From: VAXT01 sp963728535
GTDB lineage: Bacteria; Actinomycetota; Thermoleophilia; Gaiellales; Gaiellaceae
Reading direction: 5' to 3'
DNA: 64,000 nucleotides
NCBI GenBank assembly: GCA_963728535.1
Contig: CAVSKK010000001.1
Span: 930,001-994,000, forward strand
The notes beneath the pieces are model-generated. The model did no database searches and was not told the DNA's origin. It saw only the letters and a list, made by a program, of their open reading frames with translations. Below are positions 15,109-23,708 of the stretch, in pieces; positions within the stretch are counted from its first letter, which is position 1; each line of letters opens with the position of its first letter. The position numbers were made by a program, and so were the translations under genes.

Positions 15109-16367
15109 TCGTCCGCCGGCTCGGCGTCGAAGCGGAGGTCCTGATGATGCAGGCGGTGACCCAGCTTGGCGCGCTTCGTCTCGAGATAGCCACGGTTCTC
15201 GTCGGTCGGCTCGGTCTCGATCGGCACCTGCTCGACGACGGTCAGGCCGAACCCCTCGATCCCGGTCAGCTTCTTCGGGTTGTTGGTGAGGATCCGGATC
15301 GTCGTCAGCCCGAGGTCGGACAGGATCTGGTTGCCGATCCCGTACTCGCGCGCATCGGCCGGAAGTCCGAGCTCGAGGTTCGCCTCGACCGTGTCGAGCC
15401 CCGACTCCTGGAGCTCGTAGGCCTTCAGCTTGTTCAGGAGACCGATGCCGCGCCCCTCCTGGGTCATGTACAGGAGAACGCCGCACTCCTCGGCACTGAG
15501 CCGCGAAAGCGCTTGCTCGAGCTGCTCGCCGCAGTCACAGCGCAGCGAGTGAAAGACGTCGCCGGTCAGGCACTCCGAGTGCACGCGGACGAGCACGTTC
15601 TCGGCGCCGTCCACGTCTCCGCTGACGAGCGCGACATGGTGCTTGCCCGAGAGCTTTTCCCGGAACGCGATCGCGGTGAACTCGCCGTGGGCCGTCGGCA
15701 GGCGGACCTCGGCCGTGCGCTCAACGAGCTTCTCGGTCCGACGCCGGTACTCGATCAGGTCGGCGACCGTGACCAGCTTGATGCCGTGCTGCTCGCAATA
15801 TCCGACTAGGTCGGGGACGCGCGCCATCGTGCCGTCCTCCTTCATCACCTCGCAGACGACGCCGGCGGGGTTCAGGCCGGCCAGACGGGCGAGATCGACG
15901 GCGGCCTCTGTCTGGCCGGCGCGGACGAGGACTCCCCCGTCTCGCGCGCGGAGCGGAAAGACGTGACCGGGCTGGATGACGTCGTGCGCGCCCTTCGTCG
16001 GGTCGACCGCGACCTGGATCGTGACCGAGCGGTCCTGCGCGGAGATGCCCGTGGTCACGCCTTCGCGCGCTTCGATCGAGACGGTGAACGCCGTCTGGAG
16101 AGGCGCCTCGTTGTTCTCGGCCATCTGGCGGAGCGCGAGCTCGTCGCAGCGGTCCTCCGTCAGGCAGAGGCAGATCAGCCCGCGTGCGTGCTTCGCCATG
16201 AAGTTGATCGCCTCGGGCGTTGCAAATTGGGCCGCGATCGTCAGGTCGCCCTCGTTCTCGCGGTCGGCCGCGTCGACGACGACGACGAACTTGCCCTGCC
16301 GGATGTCCTCGATCGCATCTTCGATCGCGGCAAAGTGACTCTTCTTCTCGGGCACCGTCTGGGTCAT
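15105..16367 (-). CDS. ribBA: bifunctional 3,4-dihydroxy-2-butanone-4-phosphate synthase / GTP cyclohydrolase II
   Basis: 420 residues. The N-terminal half is DHBP synthase: VVVDAADRENEGDL carries the metal-binding acidic loop, and GVTTGISAQDRSVT and PGHVFPLRARDGG follow. The C-terminal half is GTP cyclohydrolase II: RVHSECLTGDVFHSLRCDCG holds the zinc cysteines, followed by MTQEGRGIGLLNKLKAY and the NNPKKL motif. It makes both precursors of riboflavin, from GTP and ribulose 5-phosphate. ATG 16367 overlaps the ribE stop and its own stop overlaps ribH. The longer reading to 16610 runs in another frame over ribE and is rejected. Confidence 0.97.
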   Translation of the reverse strand: MTQTVPEKKSHFAAIEDAIEDIRQGKFVVVVDAADRENEGDLTIAAQFATPEAINFMAKHARGLICLCLTEDRCDELALRQMAENNEAPLQTAFTVSIEAREGVTTGISAQDRSVTIQVAVDPTKGAHDVIQPGHVFPLRARDGGVLVRAGQTEAAVDLARLAGLNPAGVVCEVMKEDGTMARVPDLVGYCEQHGIKLVTVADLIEYRRRTEKLVERTAEVRLPTAHGEFTAIAFREKLSGKHHVALVSGDVDGAENVLVRVHSECLTGDVFHSLRCDCGEQLEQALSRLSAEECGVLLYMTQEGRGIGLLNKLKAYELQESGLDTVEANLELGLPADAREYGIGNQILSDLGLTTIRILTNNPKKLTGIEGFGLTVVEQVPIETEPTDENRGYLETKRAKLGHRLHHQDLRFDAEPADE

Positions 16368-16969
16368 CCGGGAGAAATCGTATCGGGGTGGATCAGCTTC
16401 TCGACGTATTTGGCGAGGACGTCCACTTCCAGATTGACCTCGTCGCCCGCAGAGAGAGCGCCGAACGTCGTCTCCGCGAGCGTGTGCGGGACGAGTGCGA
16501 CCTCGAACGCGCCGCCCCGGAGCCCCGAGATCGTGAGCGAGACGCCGCCGACCGCGATCGACCCCTTCTCGACGCAGTAGCGGAGGAGCTCGGGCGGCGC
16601 CTCGACCCACATCCGGGCGCCTTCCTCCTCCGGCTCGACCGATGCGACGCGTCCGACGCCGTCGACGTGACCCTGGACGTAGTGGCCGCCGAGGGGCTCG
16701 CCCGCACGGGTCGCCGTCTCGAGATTCACCTCGTCGCCGGGCTCGAGCCGCCCGAGGGTCGTCCGGCCGAGCGACTCGGGCACGGCCGTGACCGAGAAGC
16801 TGCCGTCGGAGATCGCGGTCGCAGTCAGGCAGCAGCCGTCGATCGAGACCGAGTCGCCGACCCCGAGCCGAGCCGAGGTGCCGGGCGCCTCGATCTGGAG
16901 GTGCCGAGCGTCGTCGGCGCCCTCGACGGAGGCGACGCGTCCTCGCTCGCGAACGATCCCGGTGAACAC
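16364..16969 (-). CDS. ribE: riboflavin synthase, alpha chain
   Basis: About 201 residues from a GTG giving VFTGIVRERGRV, the standard N-terminus. The two homologous lumazine-binding halves are clear: CCLTATAISDGSFSVTAVPE in the first, GGHYVQGHVDGVGRV and GGVSLTISGLRGGAFEVALV in the second. It dismutates two lumazine molecules to riboflavin, using the product of RibH. The start is uncertain because no good ribosome site precedes the GTG; upstream in-frame starts would add basic residues. I looked in the 147 bases upstream for an FMN riboswitch and saw none. Confidence 0.94.
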   Translation of the reverse strand: MFTGIVRERGRVASVEGADDARHLQIEAPGTSARLGVGDSVSIDGCCLTATAISDGSFSVTAVPESLGRTTLGRLEPGDEVNLETATRAGEPLGGHYVQGHVDGVGRVASVEPEEEGARMWVEAPPELLRYCVEKGSIAVGGVSLTISGLRGGAFEVALVPHTLAETTFGALSAGDEVNLEVDVLAKYVEKLIHPDTISPG

Positions 16970-17116
16970 GACCGACAGGCTACAAGCGCCCTCGAGATTC
17001 ACATTCTCGGCACGGTTCAGTGACCCACGCGCGCGGATTTCCCCGCTACGCTCACGGCGGGGGTGCGGGGGCGTCACCCCTAAGAAAAAGGGCTTACGGG
17101 CGTGCTCGCCACAGGC

Positions 17117-18052
17117 TCAAGGCTCGTGGACGTACGCGGTCAGGAGGACGTCCTCGCCCACCGGCCGCGCGCTCAGGCGCTCGAGCGCGACCGGGGCCGG
17201 CAGCGCCGGAAGCAGGCTCGGCCCCTCGCCGGAGAGCTTTGGGGCGACGAAGAGCATCAGCTTGTCGACAAGGTCGGCGGCGAAGAAGGAGGCGGCAAGC
17301 GTCGGCCCCCCTTCGAGCAGGAGCGACTGCACGCCCTCTTCCGCGAGGCGCCCGAGCGCTTCCTCCAAGGGCGCACTGAGCAACTCGAGCTCGGACCCGT
17401 CCGGCAGCGGCCCGGCACCGAACGCAATCCGCCGGGGCTGGCGCGCTGCGTCCACGTCGCGGGCGTCCAGCCGCGGGTTGTCGGCACGGACCGTGCCCAT
17501 CCCGACCGCGACCGCGTCCGAAGCAGCACGCACCTCGTGGACGAGGCGCCGGCTCTTTTCGCCGGAGACCCACCGCTCCCCGGGCACGCTCATGCTGCCG
17601 TCGAGCGTCACCGCGGCCTTGTAGGTGACAAACGGGCGCCGCTTCGAGACCCACGTCCGCCACGCTTCGTTCTGCGCCCGCGCCTCGAACGAGTCGACCA
17701 GCTCGACCTCGAGACCCGCCGCCCGCAGCCGGTCGAGCCCTCCTCCGTGCTCCGGATGAGGATCGAGTGCGCCGGCAACGAGGCGCGCGACACCGGCCGC
17801 CAGCACGGCGTCGACGCACGGCGGCGTTTGCCCGTGATGGGAGCACGGCTCCAGGGTCACGAACATGGTCGCGCCACGCGCCGCCTCGCCTGCCGCTTCG
17901 AGTGCGACTACCTCGGCGTGCGGCCCGCCCTTCCGCTCGTGCCACCCTTCGCCGACGACCTCGCCGTCGCGCACGACGACCGCGCCGACCACCGGGTTCG
18001 GATGCGTCGTGCCGCGCCCTCGTTCGGCGAGCTCGAGCGCCCGCTCCAGCAT
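17117..18052 (-). CDS. ribD: bifunctional riboflavin deaminase-reductase
   Basis: 311 residues. The deaminase part has GGPHAEVVALEAAGEAARGA and TLEPCSHHGQTPPCVDAVL, the H-A-E and P-C-x8-C zinc site. The reductase part starts near residue 145 (WVSKRRPFVTYKAAVTLDGS) and holds LLLEGGPTLAASFF near its NADPH-binding end. It performs the second and third steps of the GTP branch of riboflavin synthesis. ATG shares one base with the rpe stop (TGATG). It is separated from ribE by 147 bases, the only sizeable gap in this gene run. Confidence 0.96.
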   Translation of the reverse strand: MLERALELAERGRGTTHPNPVVGAVVVRDGEVVGEGWHERKGGPHAEVVALEAAGEAARGATMFVTLEPCSHHGQTPPCVDAVLAAGVARLVAGALDPHPEHGGGLDRLRAAGLEVELVDSFEARAQNEAWRTWVSKRRPFVTYKAAVTLDGSMSVPGERWVSGEKSRRLVHEVRAASDAVAVGMGTVRADNPRLDARDVDAARQPRRIAFGAGPLPDGSELELLSAPLEEALGRLAEEGVQSLLLEGGPTLAASFFAADLVDKLMLFVAPKLSGEGPSLLPALPAPVALERLSARPVGEDVLLTAYVHEP

Positions 18053-18732
18053 CAGGCGATCGCCTGGGCGAGGCGCCGGTAGGCCCCGGCGATGTCCTCC
18101 TGGCCGAAGACGCTGGTCCCCGCGACGAGCAGGTTGGCACCGGCTTGACGGATCTCGGCCGCGTTGTCGGGGCCGACACCACCATCCACCTGCACGTGGA
18201 CACCATCGGGCAGCAGCTCCCGTAGTCGCTCCACTCGTGACACGGCCTCGGGCATGAACGGCTGCCCCGAATACCCCGGATGGATGCTCATGCAGAGGAC
18301 GAGGTCGACGAGCTCGCCGGCAGCGACGACGACGTCGTCCGGCTCGGTCTCGGGGTTGAAGGCGACGCCGACCCCGAGCTCGAGCTCGCGCGCCTGCTGG
18401 ACCACCCCCGGAAGGTCGTCGCAGGCCTCGTAGTGCACGGTCACGCTGTCCCCGCCCGCCTCCGCTATCTGCCCGAAATGCTTCTCCGGCCGCTCGACCA
18501 TGAGGTGGCAGTCGAGCACGCCGCCGAGCCGGTGGACGATGGGCGAGATCGACTTGAGGACGATCGGGCCGATCGTGATCGGCTCCACGAAGTGCCCGTC
18601 ACCGACGTCGAAATGGAAGATGCGCACTCCCGCCTCCATGACCGTCTCGATCTGCTCGCCGAGCCGCGAGAAGTCCGCCGCGTAGATCGACGGCTCGATC
18701 TCGGCGGTGCGCACCCATTCGTTCCAGCCCAT
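18052..18732 (-). CDS. rpe: ribulose-phosphate 3-epimerase
   Basis: 226-residue TIM barrel. The family signatures are IEPSIYAADFSRL, HFDVGDGHFVEPITIGP, LDCHLMVERPEKHF, CMSIHPGYSGQPFMPEA and QVDGGVGPDNAAEIRQAGAN. His and Asp residues in these motifs bind the catalytic divalent metal. It interconverts ribulose 5-phosphate and xylulose 5-phosphate in the pentose phosphate pathway and so also supplies the ribulose 5-phosphate used by RibBA. It is coupled to ribD, which suggests matched supply for riboflavin synthesis, although rpe next to rib genes could also be chance. The N-terminus carries about 10 extra residues. Confidence 0.97.
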   Translation of the reverse strand: MGWNEWVRTAEIEPSIYAADFSRLGEQIETVMEAGVRIFHFDVGDGHFVEPITIGPIVLKSISPIVHRLGGVLDCHLMVERPEKHFGQIAEAGGDSVTVHYEACDDLPGVVQQARELELGVGVAFNPETEPDDVVVAAGELVDLVLCMSIHPGYSGQPFMPEAVSRVERLRELLPDGVHVQVDGGVGPDNAAEIRQAGANLLVAGTSVFGQEDIAGAYRRLAQAIA

Positions 18733-18744
18733 CGTCGGATCTTC

Positions 18745-19563
18745 TCAGCCGCGGAGGCCGCGGAGGTATTCCTCGCCCGTCATGCGACGCTTTCCCTCGG
18801 GCTGGACCTCGAGCAGCTCGAGACCGCCGGCGGTCAGCTTCGACTCGGGCGAGGCCGGGACCGCTCGCCAGACGGTCAGCGTTCGGCCGTCGACGACCCC
18901 GCGGGCGCCGATGTGCGGCGAGAGAGCCCGGATCTGGTTGACGAGGGTCTCTGCCGGTCGATCCCAGTCGAGCTCACGATCGGCCGCAGTCAGCCTCTGC
19001 GCATAGGTCGCCCCGTCGTCAGGCTGCGGATGAAATTCGGGCGCTGCGAGCACGCCGTCCAGGAGCTCCGCTGCGAGCGCTCCGGCCCTGGTGTAGACCG
19101 ATCCCGCGTCGTCGTCCGGCCCGATCGGGAACGCCTGCTGGGCCGCAATCGGGCCTGCATCGAGCTCGGCCGTCGTGCGGTGGATCGTCACGCCGCTCTC
19201 GACATCGCCGGCCATGATCGCCCGCTCCACCGGCGCGGCCCCGCGCCAGCGGGGAAGGAGCGACGGGTGAACGTTCAGCCAGAGCGTGCGGTCGAGCAGG
19301 GCTTCCGGAATGAGCGCGCCGTACGCCGCGACGACGACCGCCTCGACCTCCCCCACCTCTGCCGACCCGTCCAGCTTCTCGGGCTGGCGCACTTCGATGC
19401 CGAGCCGCTCGGCGGCGTCCTTCGCCGGCGGCGCGCCTACTTGCCGGCCTCGACCCTGAGGCCGGTCCGGCCGTGTGATCAGGAACGCGATCTCGTGCCT
19501 CTGGCTCAACCGCTCGAGGACGTCAGCGCCGAGCGGCGCTGTAGCGGCCACGCCAATGTTCAA
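18745..19563 (-). CDS. fmt: methionyl-tRNA formyltransferase
   Basis: About 272 residues from a TTG overlapping the def stop (TTGA). LITRPDRPQGRGRQV is the conserved N-terminal loop, LWLNVHPSLLPRWRGAAPVE the formyl-transferase signature with catalytic Asn and His, and TIHRTTAELDAGPIAAQQ the catalytic Asp segment. The C-terminal tRNA-binding domain is present but short, so the protein is about 40 residues below the usual 310. It formylates initiator Met-tRNA. It sits in the classic priA-def-fmt order. The long reading to 19788 overlaps def in another frame. Confidence 0.95.
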   Translation of the reverse strand: MNIGVAATAPLGADVLERLSQRHEIAFLITRPDRPQGRGRQVGAPPAKDAAERLGIEVRQPEKLDGSAEVGEVEAVVVAAYGALIPEALLDRTLWLNVHPSLLPRWRGAAPVERAIMAGDVESGVTIHRTTAELDAGPIAAQQAFPIGPDDDAGSVYTRAGALAAELLDGVLAAPEFHPQPDDGATYAQRLTAADRELDWDRPAETLVNQIRALSPHIGARGVVDGRTLTVWRAVPASPESKLTAGGLELLEVQPEGKRRMTGEEYLRGLRG

Positions 19564-20120
19564 AGCGCGGCTGCCTGCCGCAACACGGCAAGCGCCTCGC
19601 GGCGGCCCTCGGGCGTCGTCCGGTCGACGATGAGCACGCCGTCGAGATGATCGACCTCGTGTTGAGCGACCCGGGCCGCCAACCCCTCGAGCTCTACTTC
19701 GACGGGTGCGCCCTCGGCATCGCGCGCCGCAACCCTCAAGCTCAAGGCCCGCTCGACCGGGACGACCACGCCCTGGAGGGACAGGCAACCCTCGGTCTCC
19801 TCTTCCGTCTCGTCCGAGCGGTCGAGGATCACGGGGTTGACGAGAACCGTCGGCTCCTCCTCGCCGTCCGTCAGCAACACCACGACTCGCCGGAGAACGC
19901 CAACCTGATTGGCGGCGAGCCCGACACCCTGGGCGTCCTCCATCAGCCGGGTCATACGCGCCACGAGCTGGGCGAGATCGGCGTCGAAGGACTCCACGTC
20001 CTGAGCCTCGAGGCGCAGCACGGGGTCCGGGTACTGGCGGATCTGCGCGAGCGCAAGCCGCCGCGTCGCCTCCGCCTGCTCGTCGCGCTCGTGAGTTCTG
20101 ACCTGTCCTTCCTCGGCCAC
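19560..20120 (-). CDS. def: peptide deformylase
   Basis: About 186 residues from a GTG (VAEEGQVRTHERDEQ). All three catalytic motifs are there: GVGLAANQVG, EGCLS and QHEVDHLDG (H-E-x-x-H, metal ligands plus catalytic Glu). It removes the formyl group from nascent proteins. The first 20 residues are charged and variable, so a later start is possible. It lies 14 bases after priA and overlaps fmt by 4. The long reading to 20993 runs antisense to known motifs of priA and is not used. Confidence 0.96.
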   Translation of the reverse strand: MAEEGQVRTHERDEQAEATRRLALAQIRQYPDPVLRLEAQDVESFDADLAQLVARMTRLMEDAQGVGLAANQVGVLRRVVVLLTDGEEEPTVLVNPVILDRSDETEEETEGCLSLQGVVVPVERALSLRVAARDAEGAPVEVELEGLAARVAQHEVDHLDGVLIVDRTTPEGRREALAVLRQAAAL

Positions 20121-20134
20121 TGCCCCGAGTCTAG

Positions 20135-22069
20135 TCAGACGCTTTGCGGATCCACATCGACGACTGCCGAGAGTTTGGCTTCGCGCATCGCCGGGGCAGC
20201 GCCGGCAAGGAGCTGCGCGGCCCGGGAGGCGACCTCGCGCGGCCGGTCGGTCTTCACGACGAGCTGCGCCCGGTGCCGGCCGCGGACGCGAAAGAGCTCG
20301 GCCGGCCCGAGCAGATCTCCCGTGACGCGCTCGAGCCCCGCCGCGAGCTCGCGTCCCGCTTGCAGCACGTCGTCCCGGTCGGGGCCGGCGACGAGGACGC
20401 GCACGATGTGCCGGAACGGCGGATAGCCGAGCTCCTCCCGGCGCGCGAGCTCGCCCTCCAGGAATCCCGCCACGTCGTGCCTGGCGGCAAGAGCAACCGC
20501 TCGGGACTCGGGCTGGAAGCTCTGGACGAGCACGCGACCGGGCGCATCGCGCCCACTCCTCCCCGCGAGCTGGGTCACGAGCTGGAACGTTCGCTCCTCT
20601 GCGCGGAAGTCGGGGACGCTCAGGCCGGTGTCGGCGTCGATCACCGCCGCCAGCGAAACGCCGGCGAAGTGGTGCCCCTTGGCGACGATCTGCGTGCCGA
20701 CGAGCACCGCGCGATCGGCGGCTGCGAACCGCCGCAGCGTGTCTGTGAGGGCTCCGCGCTCGGCGACCGCGTCGGCGTCCAGCCGGAAGCGCTCGAGCTC
20801 GGGAACGCGCTCCTCCAGCTCGCGCTCGAGCCGCTGCGTCCCCGCGCCGATCCGGGCGAGCTCGACCGAGCCGCACTCGGGGCAAACCGTGGTCGTCGGC
20901 TCGACGAACGCGCAGTGGTGGCAGTGCAGGAGCTCGTCTCGGTGGAGGACGAGCGCGACGTCGCAGTTCGGGCAGCGGCGCGTGACGCCACACGCCCGGC
21001 AGTGCAACGCGGGTGCAACGCCGCGGCGGTTCAGCAGCAGGATCGCCTTCCCTCCGGTCTCGGCCACCTTGCCGAGCTCGGCGAGCAGCGGAGCCGAGAG
21101 CGGATAGCCGGCCTCGCCCCTCAGGTCGACGATCCTCACGGGTGGGAGCTCCGCGCCGACCCGGCCGCCGAGGTCGAGCCGCTCGAGCGCCTGCCAGCTC
21201 TCCGGCCTCGGCGTCGCGCTTCCGTAGATCGCGACGGCTTTCTCGAGGGTGGCACGCTTTGCTGCGACCGTCCGCGCGTCGTAACGCGGATCGGACTCCT
21301 GCTTGTACGCGGCGTCGTGTTCCTCGTCGACGCAGATCAGCCCGACCCGCGGCAGCGGAGCGAAGACCGCCGAGCGCGCGCCGATCACGATCGGCGCCTC
21401 GCCGGAGGCGATGCGCTCACGCTCGTCGCGGCGCTCCGCCTCCGTCAACGACGAGTGGAGAATCGCGATCCGGTCGCCGAAACGCGCGCGAAAGCGGCCG
21501 ACCGTCTGCGGCGCGAGCGCGATCTCCGGAACGAGGACGATCACGCCGAGGCCGCGCTCGAGGGCGTCCTTTGCAGCCTGGAGGTAGACCTCGGTCTTCC
21601 CGCTCCCGGTCGCCCCGTAGAGCAGGAAGTGGCCGCCGCCGCCCTCGGCTGCCTCACGCAGCCTCGCAAGCGCACGCTCCTGCGATGCGGTCAGGTGCTC
21701 CGGCTCGGGCTCGCCCGGCAGCGAGTCACGGTCGGCCGGCTGCGGGAGCTCTTTCCGCCGCACTCGCTTCGACGGAGCGACGAGCGCGAGCGCCCGGCCC
21801 GGTGTCGAGCCGTAGTAGTCCGCGACCCAGAGCGCAAGCTCGACGAGCGCAGGCGGAAGCGACTCCTCGATGCCCTCGATCGGCGCGGCGACGATGCCGG
21901 CCGGCGGGGCCTCGTCGACCTCGATCACGACACCGCGCTGCTTCGCGCCGCCCAAGCGGACGGACACGACGCTGCCGAGCTGTACCTCGTCGGGAGCCTC
22001 GTACGTGAACGGGCGTGAGAGCGCCCGCGTCGTCACGAGGGGGTAGACGGAGGCGTAGCGCGGCGACAC
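20135..22069 (-). CDS. priA: primosomal protein N' (replication restart helicase)
   Basis: 644 residues. The N-terminal DNA-binding domain (YASVYPLVTTRALSRPFTYE) is followed by helicase motifs: Walker A LLYGATGSGKTEVYLQA, motif II ICVDEEHDAAYKQE, and LLVGTQIVAKGHHF in the C-terminal lobe. Zinc-binding cysteines occur in CRACGVTRRCPNCDVAL, LHCHHC and VCPECGS. PriA reloads the replisome at stalled forks. It is the first gene of the priA-def-fmt-rpe-ribD run. Actinobacterial PriA proteins often lack a working helicase, but here Walker A and the DEEH box are intact. Confidence 0.96.
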   Translation of the reverse strand: MSPRYASVYPLVTTRALSRPFTYEAPDEVQLGSVVSVRLGGAKQRGVVIEVDEAPPAGIVAAPIEGIEESLPPALVELALWVADYYGSTPGRALALVAPSKRVRRKELPQPADRDSLPGEPEPEHLTASQERALARLREAAEGGGGHFLLYGATGSGKTEVYLQAAKDALERGLGVIVLVPEIALAPQTVGRFRARFGDRIAILHSSLTEAERRDERERIASGEAPIVIGARSAVFAPLPRVGLICVDEEHDAAYKQESDPRYDARTVAAKRATLEKAVAIYGSATPRPESWQALERLDLGGRVGAELPPVRIVDLRGEAGYPLSAPLLAELGKVAETGGKAILLLNRRGVAPALHCRACGVTRRCPNCDVALVLHRDELLHCHHCAFVEPTTTVCPECGSVELARIGAGTQRLERELEERVPELERFRLDADAVAERGALTDTLRRFAAADRAVLVGTQIVAKGHHFAGVSLAAVIDADTGLSVPDFRAEERTFQLVTQLAGRSGRDAPGRVLVQSFQPESRAVALAARHDVAGFLEGELARREELGYPPFRHIVRVLVAGPDRDDVLQAGRELAAGLERVTGDLLGPAELFRVRGRHRAQLVVKTDRPREVASRAAQLLAGAAPAMREAKLSAVVDVDPQSV

Positions 22070-22100
22070 TCGGGCGGAGGCTACCGCCGAGCTCGGCGTG

Positions 22101-22946
22101 TTAGACGCCGGCGGCTTCGATGATGAAGTCGGTCGCGAAGCCGAGGAACAGGCCCGCGAGCAGCATCCACCCGACGAGCTCCTTGTGGCCGAGCTGCCGG
22201 TTCACGTGCATCAGCTGCATGATCACGTACAGGAGCGAGCCCGCCGCGAGCGCAAGGAAGGCGACAGAGACGGCTTCGCTGACGAACGACTGGCCGATCA
22301 GCGTGCCGAGGAAGGTCGGAGCGCCTCCGATCAACCCGAGCAGGCCGAGGAAGCCCCACGAAGGCGTTTCCTCCGCACCGCTGAGTGGAGCGACGATTCC
22401 GAAGCCTTCCGTCGCATTGTGGAGCCCGAAGCCGACGATCAGGACCAGGGCGAGGGCTACCTCGTCCTGCGCTGCAGACTGCCCGATCGCCAGGCCCTCG
22501 GAGAAGTTGTGCAGGCCGATCCCGGTCGCGATTAGCAGCGCAAGCCACCGCGCCGGCGAGAGGCTGGCGACCCAGGACGGCGCGTACTCGGCGGCCGAGG
22601 CCGCACCAGGCCCAAGCATCGCCTTGTTGCGCTGCCGTCCCATCCACCGGTCGTAGTAGACGAGGCTCATCAGACCGGCACTTGCGCCCGTCACGAAGAG
22701 TGCAGCGAGCCCGGCAAAATCGGCCCAGGACTTCCCGTCGTCGACCGCTCCCTCGAGAGCCTCCTCCACCGGCCCCACACCGTGCTCCGTGACCTCGATC
22801 AGGAGGAAGAGCAGGATTCCAGTTGCGGCGGCGCTGAGCGCAGCTTTCAGGCGCGTGTCGGTGGTCCGAAGCCGGCCGATGGGCAGGCCGAGAAAGATTG
22901 TGAAACCGGCGAGCGCGCCGAGCGCAAGCAACTGGGGCGTGGACAT
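22101..22946 (-). CDS. ZIP family divalent metal transporter
   Basis: 281 residues with about eight hydrophobic helices. The two pore helices carry GIGLHNFSEGLAIG and GFGLHNATEGFGIV, the His/Asn/Glu metal motifs of ZIP helices IV and V. The loop after helix III is short and charged. It probably imports zinc, manganese or iron. It is divergent from a DtxR/MntR-type regulator, with a perfect palindrome between the two starts, so repression by metal-loaded regulator is likely. Manganese or iron is favoured by that regulator type; the sequence alone does not settle it. Confidence 0.92.
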   Translation of the reverse strand: MSTPQLLALGALAGFTIFLGLPIGRLRTTDTRLKAALSAAATGILLFLLIEVTEHGVGPVEEALEGAVDDGKSWADFAGLAALFVTGASAGLMSLVYYDRWMGRQRNKAMLGPGAASAAEYAPSWVASLSPARWLALLIATGIGLHNFSEGLAIGQSAAQDEVALALVLIVGFGLHNATEGFGIVAPLSGAEETPSWGFLGLLGLIGGAPTFLGTLIGQSFVSEAVSVAFLALAAGSLLYVIMQLMHVNRQLGHKELVGWMLLAGLFLGFATDFIIEAAGV

Positions 22947-22970
22947 CGAGTCTGGATCTCCTTCCGTTCG

Positions 22971-22990
22971 TTGTAAGGGTGACCTTACAA
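22971..22990. promoter_or_regulatory. perfect palindromic operator between ZIP and DtxR-type genes
   Basis: TTGTAAGG (22971-22978), a 4-base GTGA spacer and CCTTACAA (22983-22990) form a perfect 8-base inverted repeat. It lies 24 bases before the ZIP ATG and 28 before the regulator ATG. DtxR/MntR dimers bind palindromes of this size. Occupation would block both promoters, giving metal-dependent repression of uptake plus autoregulation. Confidence 0.7.
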
Positions 22991-23018
22991 GTGCCGCGGA
23001 GGACTATATTCGAACCCG

Positions 23019-23708
23019 ATGGCGCCGCGCCACTCCCACTCGGTCGACGAGTACCTCGAGACGATCTACTTCCTCGCGTTCCCGATCGGGGAGTACAGCC
23101 CGCTGTCGGGCGGCTCCCCCACGCTCGCGTCGCGTGTTGCCGAGATGCTCGGCGTCTCGCGCGCCTCGGCCGGCGAGATGCTGAAGCGGCTAGAGAAGGA
23201 AGGCCTCATCCGACGCGGGGAGCACAAGGAGGCGCTGCTCACGCCGTCGGGGCGCAAGCGCGCGGAGCGTGTCGTCCGCAAGCACCGGATCGTCGAGCGG
23301 CTCCTGACCGATTTCATGGGCTACACCGCCGGTGAGGCGCACGTCTACGCAGATGACATCGGCGAGACGTTCTCCGACGAGATGGTCGAGCGCATGGAGG
23401 AGAAGCTCGGCTTCCCCGACCGCTGCCCGCACGGGTGGCCGGTCGACCCGGCGTTCGAGCAGGAGGAGAACAAGGAGCTCGAGCCGCTCGCGGCACTCGA
23501 GCCTGGCAAGCGCGCGACCATCGTCCGCCTCGCCGAGCACGACGGCGAGCTCCTGCACTGGTTCTACGACGAGGGCTTCGTCCCGGGAGCGAAGATCGAG
23601 CTGCGCGAGGTGCAGCCGGCGGCCGGCCAGTTCACGGTGAAGCTCAAGGGCCGCGAGCAGGCGATCGGGGAGAAGGCGGCCGCCGGCTTGTTCGTCAGGC
23701 CCGGCTAG
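23019..23708 (+). CDS. DtxR/MntR family metal-dependent transcriptional regulator
   Basis: 229 residues. The N-terminal winged helix is HSVDEYLETIYFLAF, TLASRVAEMLGVSRASAGEM and LIRRGEHKEALLTPSGRKRA. The dimerisation/metal domain follows (VVRKHRIVERLLTDFMG, FSDEMVERMEEKLGFPDRCP), with His, Glu and Cys residues placed as in DtxR/IdeR. The last 70 residues are an SH3-like FeoA domain (EFTVKLKG-type strand, here QFTVKLKGREQAIG). It should repress the divergent ZIP transporter when metal is plentiful. An insertion after residue 20 (PIGEYSPLSGGSPT) lengthens the first helical loop. Its 3' end overlaps convergent metK by 14 bases. Confidence 0.93.
   Translation: MAPRHSHSVDEYLETIYFLAFPIGEYSPLSGGSPTLASRVAEMLGVSRASAGEMLKRLEKEGLIRRGEHKEALLTPSGRKRAERVVRKHRIVERLLTDFMGYTAGEAHVYADDIGETFSDEMVERMEEKLGFPDRCPHGWPVDPAFEQEENKELEPLAALEPGKRATIVRLAEHDGELLHWFYDEGFVPGAKIELREVQPAAGQFTVKLKGREQAIGEKAAAGLFVRPG

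Noticed and set aside
16970..17116. possible FMN riboswitch upstream of ribE
   Set aside because: The gap contains G/C-rich runs and a weak CCCTTTTTCTTAGGG hairpin, but I could not find the conserved FMN aptamer blocks.
20144..22018. 624-aa plus-strand ORF antisense to priA
   Set aside because: No motifs; priA on the minus strand has Walker, DEEH and zinc motifs.
22990..23020. tRNA-like TTCGAACCC
   Set aside because: It lies in the leader of the DtxR-type gene and no acceptor or anticodon stem can be formed around it.
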